A DNA stretch of 64,000 bases, taken from assembly GCF_900110915.1 (NCBI RefSeq), contig NZ_FOFG01000002.1, positions 372,001-436,000 of the forward strand, in the 5' to 3' direction. The position numbers were made by a program, and so were the translations under genes. The notes under the pieces were generated by a model. It did not search any database and had not been told where the DNA came from. It saw only the letters and a list, made by a program, of their open reading frames with translations. This document shows positions 1-8,809 of this stretch, piece after piece. This stretch comes from Faunimonas pinastri. Its GTDB lineage: Bacteria; Pseudomonadota; Alphaproteobacteria; Rhizobiales; Afifellaceae. The number at the start of each line of letters is the position of its first letter. Position 1 is the stretch's first letter.

Positions 1-128
1 GAAGCGGGTGTCTGCAGGATTTCCAGCGCGGCGGGCAGGAACTCCTGATCCTCCGCCTTGGCGAACATGGTCTGCGCGCGCGTGCTGATCGCGCCTACCG
101 GATTGAACCTGACGACGTTGGTGCTCAC
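1..128 (-). CDS. HlyD-family type I secretion periplasmic adaptor, N-terminal fragment
   Basis: Only the first 42 codons lie in the window; the gene continues past base 1. It opens with GTG whose bases overlap the TGA stop of the upstream exporter gene by 4 bp (GTGA), showing translational coupling in one operon. The peptide starts VSTNVVRFNP and contains DQEFLPAALEILQTPA, the N-terminal cytoplasmic stretch typical of HlyD/PrtE membrane fusion proteins just before the transmembrane helix. By family knowledge the protein bridges the inner-membrane ABC exporter and a TolC-like outer-membrane channel. No cargo gene is visible in the window, so the secreted substrate is unknown. Confidence 0.8.
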   Translation of the reverse strand, partial: MSTNVVRFNPVGAISTRAQTMFAKAEDQEFLPAALEILQTPA

Positions 129-2314
129 GCTGCAGCCTCCTGCCCGGCCTGCATGCGCCACAGCCGGCCGTAAAGGCTGGAGGAGCGGGCCAGCAGTTCG
201 TTGTGCGAACCATCTTCCACGATCACACCGTCCTGCATCGCGATGATGCGGTCGCAATCGCGCACGGCCATGAGGCGGTGGGCGATGATGATCACGGTGC
301 GTCCGCGCACGATGTGACGCATGTTGTCCTGGATGATCTTCTCGCTCTCATAATCGAGCGCGCTGGTCGCCTCGTCGAAGATGAGGATGCGGGGATTGGT
401 GGCAAGCGCACGCGCGATCGCGAGACGCTGGCGCTGTCCGCCGGACAGGTTCGCGCCGCGTTCCTCGATGCGCGTGTCATAGCCCAGCGGCAGGCGGTTG
501 ATGAACTCGTCGGCACCGGCGAGGCGAGCGACCCCGATCACCTGCGCGCGCGACATGCCGGGATTGGCCAGCGCGATGTTGTCGTGGACAGTGCGGTTGA
601 AGAGCAGGTTTTCCTGCAGGACCACGCCGATCTGGCGACGCAACCACGCCGGATCGACCTGACCGATATCGATGCCGTCGACGAGGACCTGACCGCGCTC
701 GGGCGTATAAAGGCGCTGCAGGAGCTTGGTGAAGGTCGACTTGCCCGAGCCGGACGGCCCGACGATACCGATGACCTGCCCGGCGCCCACCTCGACATTG
801 ACGTTCTTCAGCACTTCCGGCGTGTCCGGCCGGTAACGGAAGGTGACGCCGCGCACGGTGACCGCGCCGCGGGCCGGCGGCAGATTGGCCTGTCCGAGCG
901 CCCGGCTCTCGGTCGGCGAGTTCAGCACGTCGCCGAGCCGGTCGACAGAGACCTTGACCTGCTGGAAGTCCTGCCACAGCTGCGACAGGCGCAGAATGGG
1001 GGCGGTGACCTGGCCCATGATCATGTTGAAGGCGACCAGCGAACCCACGGTCAGGTCGCCGTTGATCACGGCGCGCGCGCCGAAGAACAACACCAGCGCG
1101 GAGGCCACCTTGTTGATGTACTGGATCGAGTTCTGCCCGAGGCTCGCAAGCATCACGCTCTCGAACGAGGCGCGGACATAGGAAGCCTGCTTCTCTTCCC
1201 ACTCGTTGCGCAGGTTCGGCTCGACCGCCATCGCCTTCACGGTCTGGATGCCGACGATCGATTCCACCAGGAACTGGTTGCTGGCCGCGCCCCGGTTGAA
1301 ACGCTCCTTCACCTTCTCGCGAAGCAGCGGACGAAGCATCATCGCCACGCCCATGTAGCAGGGGATCGAAATCAGCACGATCAGCCCGAGCAGCGTGGAA
1401 TAGACGAAGAGGATCGCCAGGAAGATGAAGGTGAAGAGCAGGTCGAGGGCGGAGGTCAGCCCCTGCCCGGTCAGGAAATTGCGGATGGTCTCCAGCTCGC
1501 GCACGCGTGCCACCGTCTGTCCGGCGGGTCGCGTCTCGAAATAGGCCAGCGGCAGGCGCAGCAGATGGTCGAACAGCTTGCTGCCGAGTTCCACGTCCAT
1601 GCGCGACGTGGTGTGCGAGAGGATGTAGGTCCTCAGGTATTGCAGTACGATATTGAAGAAGCCGAGCACGAGCAGGCCGACGACAACCAGCGTCAGCGTC
1701 GAATAGCCCTTGTGCACCAGCACCTTGTCGATGGTGATCTGGAAGAAGATCGGCGTGATCAGCGCGCAAAGCTGCACGAAGAGAGACGCGATCAGAACGT
1801 TGGCGAGCGGCTTGCGGTAGCGCCAGATGGACGGACGAAACCAGCCGATACCGAACTCGCGCGGCGCCTCGTCCATCTTGAGGCGCTTGGTGGAGAGGAT
1901 GATCGTGCCGTTCCAGCGCTCGACGAAGGCGTCGCCCTTCTCCATTTCCACGCCACGCGTGGCGGGATCGATGATGCGCCATGTGCCGTCATCGTGCCGG
2001 CGGCCGAGCACCACGAAGCGCCCGTCCTTGAGCTGCAGCACGGCGGGGAGCGGCACGTTCTCAAGCCGCTGCCGCTTCTGATTGAGCAGCGCGCGGCACT
2101 TCAGGCCGAGGAGCTTCGCGCCGCGCACGACATCGGTGACGCCGGCGGCGCGCTGGCCGAGGCCGAGTTCATGGGTGATCTGCGCGGTATCGCAGCGGAC
2201 CTGGTAAAAGGCCGCGATCAACGCCAGCGCGCTAAGCCCGGAGTCCGGCGTGGGATTCGCATTGGAGGCCGCGTCCGCCGGCTGCGCTGCTGTCGTGATC
2301 GTTCCAACTGACAA
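125..2314 (-). CDS. Type I secretion ABC exporter, permease/ATPase with C39-like domain
   Basis: 729 aa, HlyB-like. An N-terminal peptidase-C39-like domain (about residues 22-140) has DSGLSALALIA where true C39 peptidases carry the catalytic Cys after Asp; here it is Ser25, so this is a non-cleaving C39-like domain as in HlyB, expected to recognise RTX-type cargo rather than process a leader. A six-helix exporter domain follows (about 160-460), then the ATPase: Walker A GPSGSGKST, signature LSGGQRQRLAIA (about 623), Walker B ILIFDE (about 643-648) and H-loop His679. The start is TTG, chosen because GGAGGG sits about 8 bp upstream and the family N-terminus fits. It is coupled to the HlyD-type adaptor downstream. 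Confidence 0.9.
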   Translation of the reverse strand: MSVGTITTAAQPADAASNANPTPDSGLSALALIAAFYQVRCDTAQITHELGLGQRAAGVTDVVRGAKLLGLKCRALLNQKRQRLENVPLPAVLQLKDGRFVVLGRRHDDGTWRIIDPATRGVEMEKGDAFVERWNGTIILSTKRLKMDEAPREFGIGWFRPSIWRYRKPLANVLIASLFVQLCALITPIFFQITIDKVLVHKGYSTLTLVVVGLLVLGFFNIVLQYLRTYILSHTTSRMDVELGSKLFDHLLRLPLAYFETRPAGQTVARVRELETIRNFLTGQGLTSALDLLFTFIFLAILFVYSTLLGLIVLISIPCYMGVAMMLRPLLREKVKERFNRGAASNQFLVESIVGIQTVKAMAVEPNLRNEWEEKQASYVRASFESVMLASLGQNSIQYINKVASALVLFFGARAVINGDLTVGSLVAFNMIMGQVTAPILRLSQLWQDFQQVKVSVDRLGDVLNSPTESRALGQANLPPARGAVTVRGVTFRYRPDTPEVLKNVNVEVGAGQVIGIVGPSGSGKSTFTKLLQRLYTPERGQVLVDGIDIGQVDPAWLRRQIGVVLQENLLFNRTVHDNIALANPGMSRAQVIGVARLAGADEFINRLPLGYDTRIEERGANLSGGQRQRLAIARALATNPRILIFDEATSALDYESEKIIQDNMRHIVRGRTVIIIAHRLMAVRDCDRIIAMQDGVIVEDGSHNELLARSSSLYGRLWRMQAGQEAAA

Positions 2315-2528
2315 TACGTCACCCTCCGCTTGCGCGCGCTGCTAATCCCGGAGACCGGCTCTACCATAACTTGTCGCGCCGGTCGCTACCAAGCCCGGCT
2401 TTCGACACTGGTTTCCGAACCGTCTGTCCGGGATCTGTCCCCTGCCGTGAAACAGGCGAAGCATCATCGGCTCGGGTCAGAGTAAATGACCCGGCCGAAT
2501 GGCTGAATTGGGGCATGAAGCCGCAGAG

Positions 2529-2801
2529 TCACGCCTCTTCGGCAGGTTTCGCATTTCCGTTGATCAGCGCATCGGCCTGATCGTGAACGTTCTGCGCGAT
2601 CTGGTCTGCCATCAGGCGCAGATAGTTGGACACTTCCAGGTTTCCGTGCAGCTCCGCCCAGCGCGCCACCGCGACCGAGGCCATGGTTTCCACAACCGCA
2701 GCGGGAGGATAGCCAGTGTCGATCGTGCGGCGGATGACCGAGCCCCACGCTTCCGTCAGCCGGTCGCGGACCTCGCTCGTGTCCTCCATCGGGGAATCCA
2801 T
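2529..2801 (-). CDS. Small conserved-looking protein, function unknown
   Basis: 90 aa, no signal peptide or membrane segment. The sequence is helical and rather acidic (for example TEAWGSVIRRTIDTGYPPAA, then EVSNYLRLMADQIAQNVHDQ). A purine-rich AGAGAG stands directly before the ATG; a second in-frame ATG four codons later (2789) is an alternative start. It lies alone between the secretion exporter and rfbA, 157 bp from the latter. I do not recognise the family. The even codon usage and clean open frame support a real gene. Confidence 0.6.
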   Translation of the reverse strand: MDSPMEDTSEVRDRLTEAWGSVIRRTIDTGYPPAAVVETMASVAVARWAELHGNLEVSNYLRLMADQIAQNVHDQADALINGNAKPAEEA

Positions 2802-2958
2802 CTCTCTTGCTCCGCGGCGTTGCTGTTTTCTGCTTCAATCCCGGCAGATAAAGGCTGGCCGCGCCTCGCGAAAGTGCGGGAAACACACAATTCCGAGCAA
2901 TTGACCTGAAAAGGGCGCGCGGTCCGAAAATAAAGCGGCGTCGAAGCGGGCTCTGTAC

Positions 2959-3855
2959 TTAGAGCTCATCGAAAGCACGACGCGTCTCCCATTCCCGCGC
3001 CACGCGCAGCAGATATTCCCCATACCCCGACTTGGCGAGCGGGCGGGCCTGCTCCACTAGGCTTTCGGCGGAAATGAAGCCCTGCCGGAAGGCGATTTCC
3101 TCGGGTGCGCAGATCTTGAGGCCCTGGCGCTGCTCGATGATCTGCACGAACTGGCTTGCCTCCAGCAGCGACTGGTGGGTTCCCGTGTCGAGCCAGGCGA
3201 AGCCGCGCCCCATGATCTCCACGAAGAGCCGCCCCTCTTCCATATAGGCACGGTTGACGTCGGTGATCTCCAGCTCGCCCCTCGCCGAGGGCTTTACGGC
3301 GGCCGCGATATCCAGCACGCGATTGTCGTAGAAATAAAGGCCGGTCACCGCCAGGTTCGACTTCGGCGAGGACGGCTTTTCCTCGATGGAACGCGCCTTG
3401 TTTTCCCGATCGAGCTCGACCACGCCATAGCGCTCGGGGTCGTTGACGGTGTAGCCGAAGACGGTGGCGCAGTCGGTGCGCGCGGCGGCGCGGGCGAGAA
3501 GCTGCGGCAGGCCATGGCCGAAGAAGATGTTGTCGCCCAGAACCAGCGCGACGGAATCGCCGCCGACGAAATCGCGACCGATGATGAAGGCTTCCGCCAG
3601 CCCGCGCGGCGCATCCTGCACGGCATAGGTCAGGCTGATACCGAACCGCGATCCATCGCCCAGGAGCTTGTGAAAAAGCGGCCCGTCATGCGGGGTGGTG
3701 ATGATGAGGATCTCGCGAATGCCGGCCAGCATTAGGGTCGACAGCGGATAATAGATCATCGGTTTGTCGTAGACCGGCATCAGCTGCTTGGAGACGGCAA
3801 GCGTGATCGGATGCAGCCGCGTGCCCGTGCCGCCCGCCAGAATGATGCCCTTCAT
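2959..3855 (-). CDS. rfbA: Glucose-1-phosphate thymidylyltransferase
   Basis: 298 aa. It converts glucose-1-phosphate and dTTP to dTDP-glucose, the first step of dTDP-L-rhamnose synthesis, in the cytoplasm. The N-terminus [16 protein letters not shown] carries the nucleotidyltransferase signature GGx[34 protein letters not shown] and [10 protein letters not shown] are further family hallmarks. The ATG at 3855 was chosen over an in-frame extension because it begins exactly at the conserved MKGIILAGG and its ATGA overlaps the rfbD stop by 4 bp. Last gene of the rfbC-rfbB-rfbD-rfbA operon. Length matches the family (about 290-300 aa). Confidence 0.95.
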   Translation of the reverse strand: MKGIILAGGTGTRLHPITLAVSKQLMPVYDKPMIYYPLSTLMLAGIREILIITTPHDGPLFHKLLGDGSRFGISLTYAVQDAPRGLAEAFIIGRDFVGGDSVALVLGDNIFFGHGLPQLLARAAARTDCATVFGYTVNDPERYGVVELDRENKARSIEEKPSSPKSNLAVTGLYFYDNRVLDIAAAVKPSARGELEITDVNRAYMEEGRLFVEIMGRGFAWLDTGTHQSLLEASQFVQIIEQRQGLKICAPEEIAFRQGFISAESLVEQARPLAKSGYGEYLLRVAREWETRRAFDEL

Positions 3856-4775
3856 GCGCCTGCGACTCCCGGTTTTTCGTTGTTGTTTTCGCGACTTGTC
3901 CGACAAAGCTCACGCACCACTTCGCCCGTGCGCTCCATCCAGGGAACCGCGCGGAAGCCGAAGACGGAGGCGAAACGGCCGGAATCCAGTTCCGAATTGG
4001 CTGGCCGGGCCGCTGCGGTCGGGAACCCGGCGGTGTCGATGGCGTCGACCGCTGGGCGTCGGCCGGTCAGCGGAGCGGCCGCCTCCACGATGGCGCAGGC
4101 GAAGCCGTGCCACGTGGTGACGCCGGTGCCGGCGAGATGATAGGTGCCCCACACAGAATCGCCGCTGGCGGCGCGTTCGGCCGCGATCAGAATGCCTTGC
4201 GCCAGGTCGATCGAAGCGGTCGGGCAGCCATGCTGGTCGGCGACGACGGTCAGCCGATCGCGCTCGCCGGCCAGCCGCAGCATGGTCTTGAGAAAATTGC
4301 CGCCATGGGCGCCATAGACCCAGGATGTCCTGAGGATCAGGTGCCGGTGGAGTTCCGCGCGCACCGCCGATTCGCCCTCGGCCTTGCTGCGGCCGTAGAC
4401 CGTTTGCGGCGCAATCGGATCGTCCTCGACATAGGCCCCGGTCTTTCGCCCGTCGAAAACATAATCGGTCGAGACATGGATCAGCGGCAGGTTGGCCGCC
4501 GCGCAGGCCACGGCCAGAAGACCCGGCGCGCGAGCGTTGATCGCAAAGGCCTTGTCCGGTTCGCTCTCCGCGCGGTCCACGGCGGTATAGGCGGCTGCAT
4601 TGACCACGACGTCCGGCCGGTGCCGATCCAGCGCCTGCCGGATCGAGGCGGGGTCCACGATATCGCCGTCCGCGTGACCGAGCGAAAGAAGGTCGATCGC
4701 GCCGGCCCGCGCCTGGACGACAAGTTCGCGACCAAGTTGACCGCCGCCGCCGAAGACCAGCGCCCGCAAGGTCAT
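3852..4775 (-). CDS. rfbD: dTDP-4-dehydrorhamnose reductase
   Basis: 307 aa, NADPH-dependent reductase that forms dTDP-L-rhamnose in the last pathway step. The extended SDR fold is shown by the N-terminal [11 protein letters not shown] nucleotide-binding loop, [20 protein letters not shown] and the catalytic YGRSK (YxxxK). Start at ATG 4775, directly at [11 protein letters not shown]; this overlaps the end of rfbB by 4 bp, and the gene overlaps rfbA by 4 bp, so the three genes are translationally coupled. Length is normal for RmlD. Confidence 0.95.
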   Translation of the reverse strand: MTLRALVFGGGGQLGRELVVQARAGAIDLLSLGHADGDIVDPASIRQALDRHRPDVVVNAAAYTAVDRAESEPDKAFAINARAPGLLAVACAAANLPLIHVSTDYVFDGRKTGAYVEDDPIAPQTVYGRSKAEGESAVRAELHRHLILRTSWVYGAHGGNFLKTMLRLAGERDRLTVVADQHGCPTASIDLAQGILIAAERAASGDSVWGTYHLAGTGVTTWHGFACAIVEAAAPLTGRRPAVDAIDTAGFPTAAARPANSELDSGRFASVFGFRAVPWMERTGEVVRELCRTSRENNNEKPGVAGA

Positions 4776-5848
4776 CGCGCCGTGCCGAGCCGCTCGCCGC
4801 GATAGGCGCCCGAGCGGATGCGCTCCCACCAGTCGCGATTTTGCAGATACCAGCGCACCGTCTTGCGCAACCCGCTCTCGAACGTTTCCCGGGGCGCCCA
4901 GCCGAGTTCGCGGTGTATCTTGCCGGCGTCGATGGCATAGCGGAGGTCGTGGCCGGGACGATCTGTCACGAATTCGATCAGCCGCTCGCGCGAGCCGCTG
5001 ACCGGGTCCGGCGCTTCCTCATCGAGGATGGCGCAGATGGAACGGACCACGTCGATATTTCGCTGCTCCTGCGAACCGCCAATCGCATAGCTCTCGCCGG
5101 GGCGGCCGCGCGCCACCACCGCCAAGAGCGCCGCGGCATGATCGTCGACGAAGAGCCAGTCGCGCACGTTCTCGCCCCGGCCGTAGACCGGCAGCTTCCT
5201 GCCCTCCAGCCCGTTCAGGATCATCAGGGGAATGAGCTTTTCCGGGAAATGGTAAGGGCCGTAATTGTTGGAACAGTTGGACAGCACCGTCGGCAGGCCG
5301 AACGTGTGGTGCCAGGCACGGACGAGGTGATCGGAGGACGCCTTGGAGGCGGAATAGGGCGAGTTCGGACGGTAGGCCGTCTCCTCGTCGAACGCGCCCT
5401 CCTCGCCAAGGGTGCCGAAGACCTCGTCGGTTGAAATGTGATGGAAGCGGAAACGCTCCCGGGCCTCCGCGTCGAGCCCGCGCCAGTAGGCAAGCGCGGC
5501 CTCCAGCAGCGTGAAGGTGCCGACGATGTTGGTCTGGATGAAAGCGGCCGGCCCGTCGATGGAGCGGTCCACATGCGATTCCGCCGCCAGATGCATCACC
5601 CAGTCCGGCCGGAACTCGGCAAGAAGCCGCGCCATCGCCTCGCCGTCGCAGATATCGGCACGCGCGAAGCTGTAGCGGGGATCGTCGGCGACACCGGCCA
5701 GCGACTCCAGGTTGCCGGCGTAAGTGAGCTTGTCGACGTTGAGGACGCTGTGCGGCGTTGCCGCGATGATGCGCCGGATGACGGCCGAGCCGATGAAGCC
5801 GGCACCACCGGTCACCAGGATGCGCCTGGGGGTTCCGGCGTCGCTCAT
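4772..5848 (-). CDS. rfbB: dTDP-glucose 4,6-dehydratase
   Basis: 358 aa, NAD-dependent extended SDR that converts dTDP-glucose to dTDP-4-keto-6-deoxyglucose. Visible motifs: [13 protein letters not shown] near the N-terminus, [28 protein letters not shown] with the catalytic Asp-Glu pair, and [15 protein letters not shown] (YxxxK). [19 protein letters not shown] is a strong RmlB signature. It overlaps rfbC and rfbD by 4 bp on either side. Length is standard for the family. Confidence 0.96.
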   Translation of the reverse strand: MSDAGTPRRILVTGGAGFIGSAVIRRIIAATPHSVLNVDKLTYAGNLESLAGVADDPRYSFARADICDGEAMARLLAEFRPDWVMHLAAESHVDRSIDGPAAFIQTNIVGTFTLLEAALAYWRGLDAEARERFRFHHISTDEVFGTLGEEGAFDEETAYRPNSPYSASKASSDHLVRAWHHTFGLPTVLSNCSNNYGPYHFPEKLIPLMILNGLEGRKLPVYGRGENVRDWLFVDDHAAALLAVVARGRPGESYAIGGSQEQRNIDVVRSICAILDEEAPDPVSGSRERLIEFVTDRPGHDLRYAIDAGKIHRELGWAPRETFESGLRKTVRWYLQNRDWWERIRSGAYRGERLGTAR

Positions 5849-6417
5849 CGCGAGCGCGCCATCTCGAAGGGCGTCTGGAATTCGGCGAACCCGGGCAGCT
5901 TCAGATCCCGGTCGGAGAGGACGGCATCGCTGTCGCCCAGCGGCCAGTCGACCGCGAGGTCCGGGTCGTTCCAGCGGATGCCGGCGTCGTGCTCGCGCGA
6001 GTAGCCGTTGTCGACCTTGTAGAGGACCCGCGTTTCCGGCTTCAGCGTACAGAAGCCATGCGCGAAACCGCGCGGGATGAAGAGCTGCTCGCCTTTATCC
6101 GCGGTCAGCGTCGCGCCGACCCAGCGGCCGTAGGTGGGCGAACCGCGCCGCAGATCGACCGCCACGTCGAAGATCGAGCCGGACACGACGCGCACCAGCT
6201 TGGCCTGATCGAAAGGCGGCGTCTGAAAATGCAGCCCCCTCACCGTGCCCTTGATGATCGAAAGGGATTCGTTGTCCTGCACGAACCCGGCGGCAATCCC
6301 CACCTCCTCGTAGCGCTGCCGCGAATAGATTTCGCAGAAGGTGCCGCGATTGTCGCTGAACACCGTGGGCGCGACGAGGATCACGTCGGGAATTGCAAGG
6401 CGGGTAAACGCGGACAT
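5845..6417 (-). CDS. rfbC: dTDP-4-dehydrorhamnose 3,5-epimerase
   Basis: 190 aa cupin-fold epimerase acting between RfbB and Rfb[21 protein letters not shown] holds the catalytic His, and [13 protein letters not shown] is the second conserved block. The ATG at 6417 has GGAAG 4-8 bp upstream and gives the usual length of about 185-190 aa; a longer upstream reading frame is out of family. First gene of the coupled rfbCBDA set, 89 bp after the sulfatase-like gene, which may share its promoter. Confidence 0.95.
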   Translation of the reverse strand: MSAFTRLAIPDVILVAPTVFSDNRGTFCEIYSRQRYEEVGIAAGFVQDNESLSIIKGTVRGLHFQTPPFDQAKLVRVVSGSIFDVAVDLRRGSPTYGRWVGATLTADKGEQLFIPRGFAHGFCTLKPETRVLYKVDNGYSREHDAGIRWNDPDLAVDWPLGDSDAVLSDRDLKLPGFAEFQTPFEMARSR

Positions 6418-6506
6418 TGTCTTCCGGACCGGGCTTCTGCGTGGCGCATAGCCCTTTGCTGTTGGCGTGTACAGGCCGCTGTCGCGACCTGGGGTTGAGT
6501 GGGAGC

Positions 6507-7430
6507 TTAGCCGTTCTGACGATAGCGGAAGAGCGAGTGAAGGCGGCTCCGCCGTTCCTCCTGCGTCGGCGCGACGTCCGGCAGGTCCTCCCCTATCTCG
6601 TCCCGCAAGTCGTCCGGACGCTCGACAGGTTCGCCCCGGACGCGGACGAGCAGCGGCACGGTCAGCGTCGCCCAATGGCTGACGCCGTGCTCCCAGAGCC
6701 CGTCCTCGCCCCAGCAATCCCCATGATCGCCGCAGAGCAGGATCGTGCTTCCCGAGAACGCTTCCAGAAGCGGGGCGAGCAGCCGGTCGGCGAACTCCAC
6801 GCAGGCGACCTGCCGCGTCCGGCAGTCGGTGGAGCGGTCCTCCGTCTGGAACGGGACGCAGGGATTGTCGTCCTCGCTCCAGGGCGCGCCCTCGAACCAG
6901 TAGGGAACATGGGTCTCGCCCACATTGACGAAGGCGAAGACATCCTGCTCCGTCTCCGCGATGCGGGAGTTCACATATTCGATCTGGCGGGCCAGCCCGT
7001 GATTGCCGGTAAAGATGAAGTCGTCGAAGCTGTCGCTGAGGTGCTGGCCGGTCATGGTCTCCGGATCGAACCAGCCCATCGCGCCTGCGCCGATCGTGCG
7101 GAAGCCCTCGCGCTTGAAGCCGTCGATGATGTTACGGCCGGCGATCTGATAGCCCTCGCCGCCTTTGCCCGGAAAACCCGCGCCGACCAGCTTGAAGAGC
7201 TTGCCGGCCTTGGGATTGAGGATCGGCGCCGATGTTCCGGGTACGCCGGGGGTGAAGCCGACGAACATGGCGGAATGCGAGCCATAGGTGAAATAGCTGG
7301 GGGCCTGGGCCTTGTGCAGCGGCCCGACCGCCTTCAGCGCCGGGGCATTCGCCTGCGTGAAGCTGTCAAAGCGGCAGGAATCGAGCGTGATGAAGAGAAC
7401 GCTGTTTTTGCTGACCAACGGATCACCCAT
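6507..7430 (-). CDS. Sulfatase-like / alkaline phosphatase superfamily hydrolase
   Basis: 307 aa, no signal peptide, so apparently cytoplasmic. The N-terminus SVLFITLDSCRFDSF has the metal-binding Asp of the superfamily, SYFTYGSHSAMFVG is where the nucleophile region is expected, and LLCGDHGDCWGEDGLWEHG holds the C-terminal metal ligands (DHG). It lacks the Cys-x-Pro-x-Arg signature of true formylglycine sulfatases, so it is more likely a phospho- or sulfo-transferase/hydrolase of another branch. It sits just upstream of the dTDP-rhamnose operon in the same orientation, which suggests a link to surface polysaccharide; that link is inference. Confidence 0.7.
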   Translation of the reverse strand: MGDPLVSKNSVLFITLDSCRFDSFTQANAPALKAVGPLHKAQAPSYFTYGSHSAMFVGFTPGVPGTSAPILNPKAGKLFKLVGAGFPGKGGEGYQIAGRNIIDGFKREGFRTIGAGAMGWFDPETMTGQHLSDSFDDFIFTGNHGLARQIEYVNSRIAETEQDVFAFVNVGETHVPYWFEGAPWSEDDNPCVPFQTEDRSTDCRTRQVACVEFADRLLAPLLEAFSGSTILLCGDHGDCWGEDGLWEHGVSHWATLTVPLLVRVRGEPVERPDDLRDEIGEDLPDVAPTQEERRSRLHSLFRYRQNG

Positions 7431-7543
7431 GCTGCGCCGTGTGGCGCTTCGGGGCAGAACCTAGGTGAGCCGTGAAGGCATGGCAATCGAGGCTTGAAAG
7501 AGCGGCGGCGGCCCGCCGCGACCTCTGCTTCCGTGGAAGGCGG

Positions 7544-8536
7544 TCAGCTATCCCGCGCGATGCTCAGCCCGTCATCGGCCACCCGGTCGCGGTGATGGCG
7601 CTTGGCCGCGTAGAGGGCGCGGTCCGCCCGGCTATAGATATCTTCCACCCGCACGTCCTCTTCGCGCCGCGCGGCGAGGCCGTAGCTGACCCGCAATGCG
7701 CCGGGTTCCAGTCCGGGGACCGTGACGGCGGCGACGGAACGCTCGACCCTGCGAGCGATCTCTTCCGCGTCGTCGAGATCGGCCCCGGGCAGCAGCATGC
7801 AGAACTCGTCACCCCCCACGCGGGCGACCTGGTCGCCGGCGCGCACGTCGCGCTTCAGCAGTTCGGCAAGCTGCACCAGCGCAGAATCGCCGGTCAGATG
7901 GCCGTGAAGGTCGTTGATGGCCTTGAAGTGATCGACATCGAGGATGACCAGCGAAAGGTCCGTTCCGCCCTTGGCCGAGTCCCTGAAGACGCGATCGAAC
8001 TGCATGTCGAAGAAGCGGCGATTGCCGATCTCCGTCAGCGGATCCATCATCGCCTGGCGGTTCAGTTCCTCCATGGCCTGGTTCAGCCGCAAGAGCGTGC
8101 GCTGCACGTTTGCCATGAGGCGCCCGCCCTCGTCGTGATACTGCGTCGGCAGTTCCATCGGCGGCCGACCGGCGACGTATTCTTCAAGCGCCCGGCTGCT
8201 GCGATGCAGGGGATAAAGCATCTGCTGGATCGCGAAGATCGTCGCGATCGCCCCGGCGACCGTGCCGAGCAGCGTGACCAGAAACGCCCATCGCGCGACG
8301 GGATCGTGCCACCCGCCGCTGACGAGCGTGAAGATCACCAGCGCGAGAAGCGGAATGTGGGTTCCGATGAAGCAGATCAGGAAGATTCTGCCGGAATAGC
8401 CGCGCGGCCAGGAAAGCCGCTGCATCAAGCCGTAAAGATCCATCCACCCCTCGACGCCAGCCAATCCAAGTATTGCCGCAGAACACCCGATCCATGCGGC
8501 GCACCGTTCCGGGGAGCGGAAGGGAAGCAGTGGCAT
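7544..8536 (-). CDS. Membrane-anchored diguanylate cyclase (GGDEF)
   Basis: 330 aa. Two membrane helices (about residues 60-85 and 95-130) are followed by a linker resembling a HAMP segment and a GGDEF domain starting at MDPLTEIGNRRFFD. The active-site motif is intact (RVGGDEFCMLLPG), and RAGD five residues before it is a product-inhibition I-site (RxxD), so the enzyme should make c-di-GMP from GTP under feedback control. No EAL domain. ATG 8536 was chosen because it precedes the first helix; a longer frame upstream is poor in coding character. A PilZ receptor (55.4 kb) is encoded elsewhere in the window. Confidence 0.9.
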   Translation of the reverse strand: MPLLPFRSPERCAAWIGCSAAILGLAGVEGWMDLYGLMQRLSWPRGYSGRIFLICFIGTHIPLLALVIFTLVSGGWHDPVARWAFLVTLLGTVAGAIATIFAIQQMLYPLHRSSRALEEYVAGRPPMELPTQYHDEGGRLMANVQRTLLRLNQAMEELNRQAMMDPLTEIGNRRFFDMQFDRVFRDSAKGGTDLSLVILDVDHFKAINDLHGHLTGDSALVQLAELLKRDVRAGDQVARVGGDEFCMLLPGADLDDAEEIARRVERSVAAVTVPGLEPGALRVSYGLAARREEDVRVEDIYSRADRALYAAKRHHRDRVADDGLSIARDS

Positions 8537-8809
8537 AATATCGACAGGTGCTGCGCCGCAACTGCGAAGAGAGATAAAGGATATACGCGCGGCCGCGAAG
8601 ATTTTTGTTTGGGCGCAAACCATCCGGCGGCGCGATGATTCCGGCCACCTTGGAGATAGTGGCATCTCTGCACTTGTCGCGGGTATAACGACATGCCGCC
8701 CTCCGCGGCGGTTGCCCTGCTGCAATGCCAGCGGGTATTGTCTCCGGATTCCTGGCTGAGGGCGCTCAGCAGAAACGCCGGTTACCCCGGCACCAGAGAC
8801 TGAGGTGTT

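Noticed and set aside
203-2311. A 702-codon open frame on the + strand opposite the exporter gene
   Set aside because: It is antisense to a gene with complete ABC exporter motifs and reads as Arg/Asp/Glu/Val-rich low complexity, typical for the reverse of GC-rich genes.
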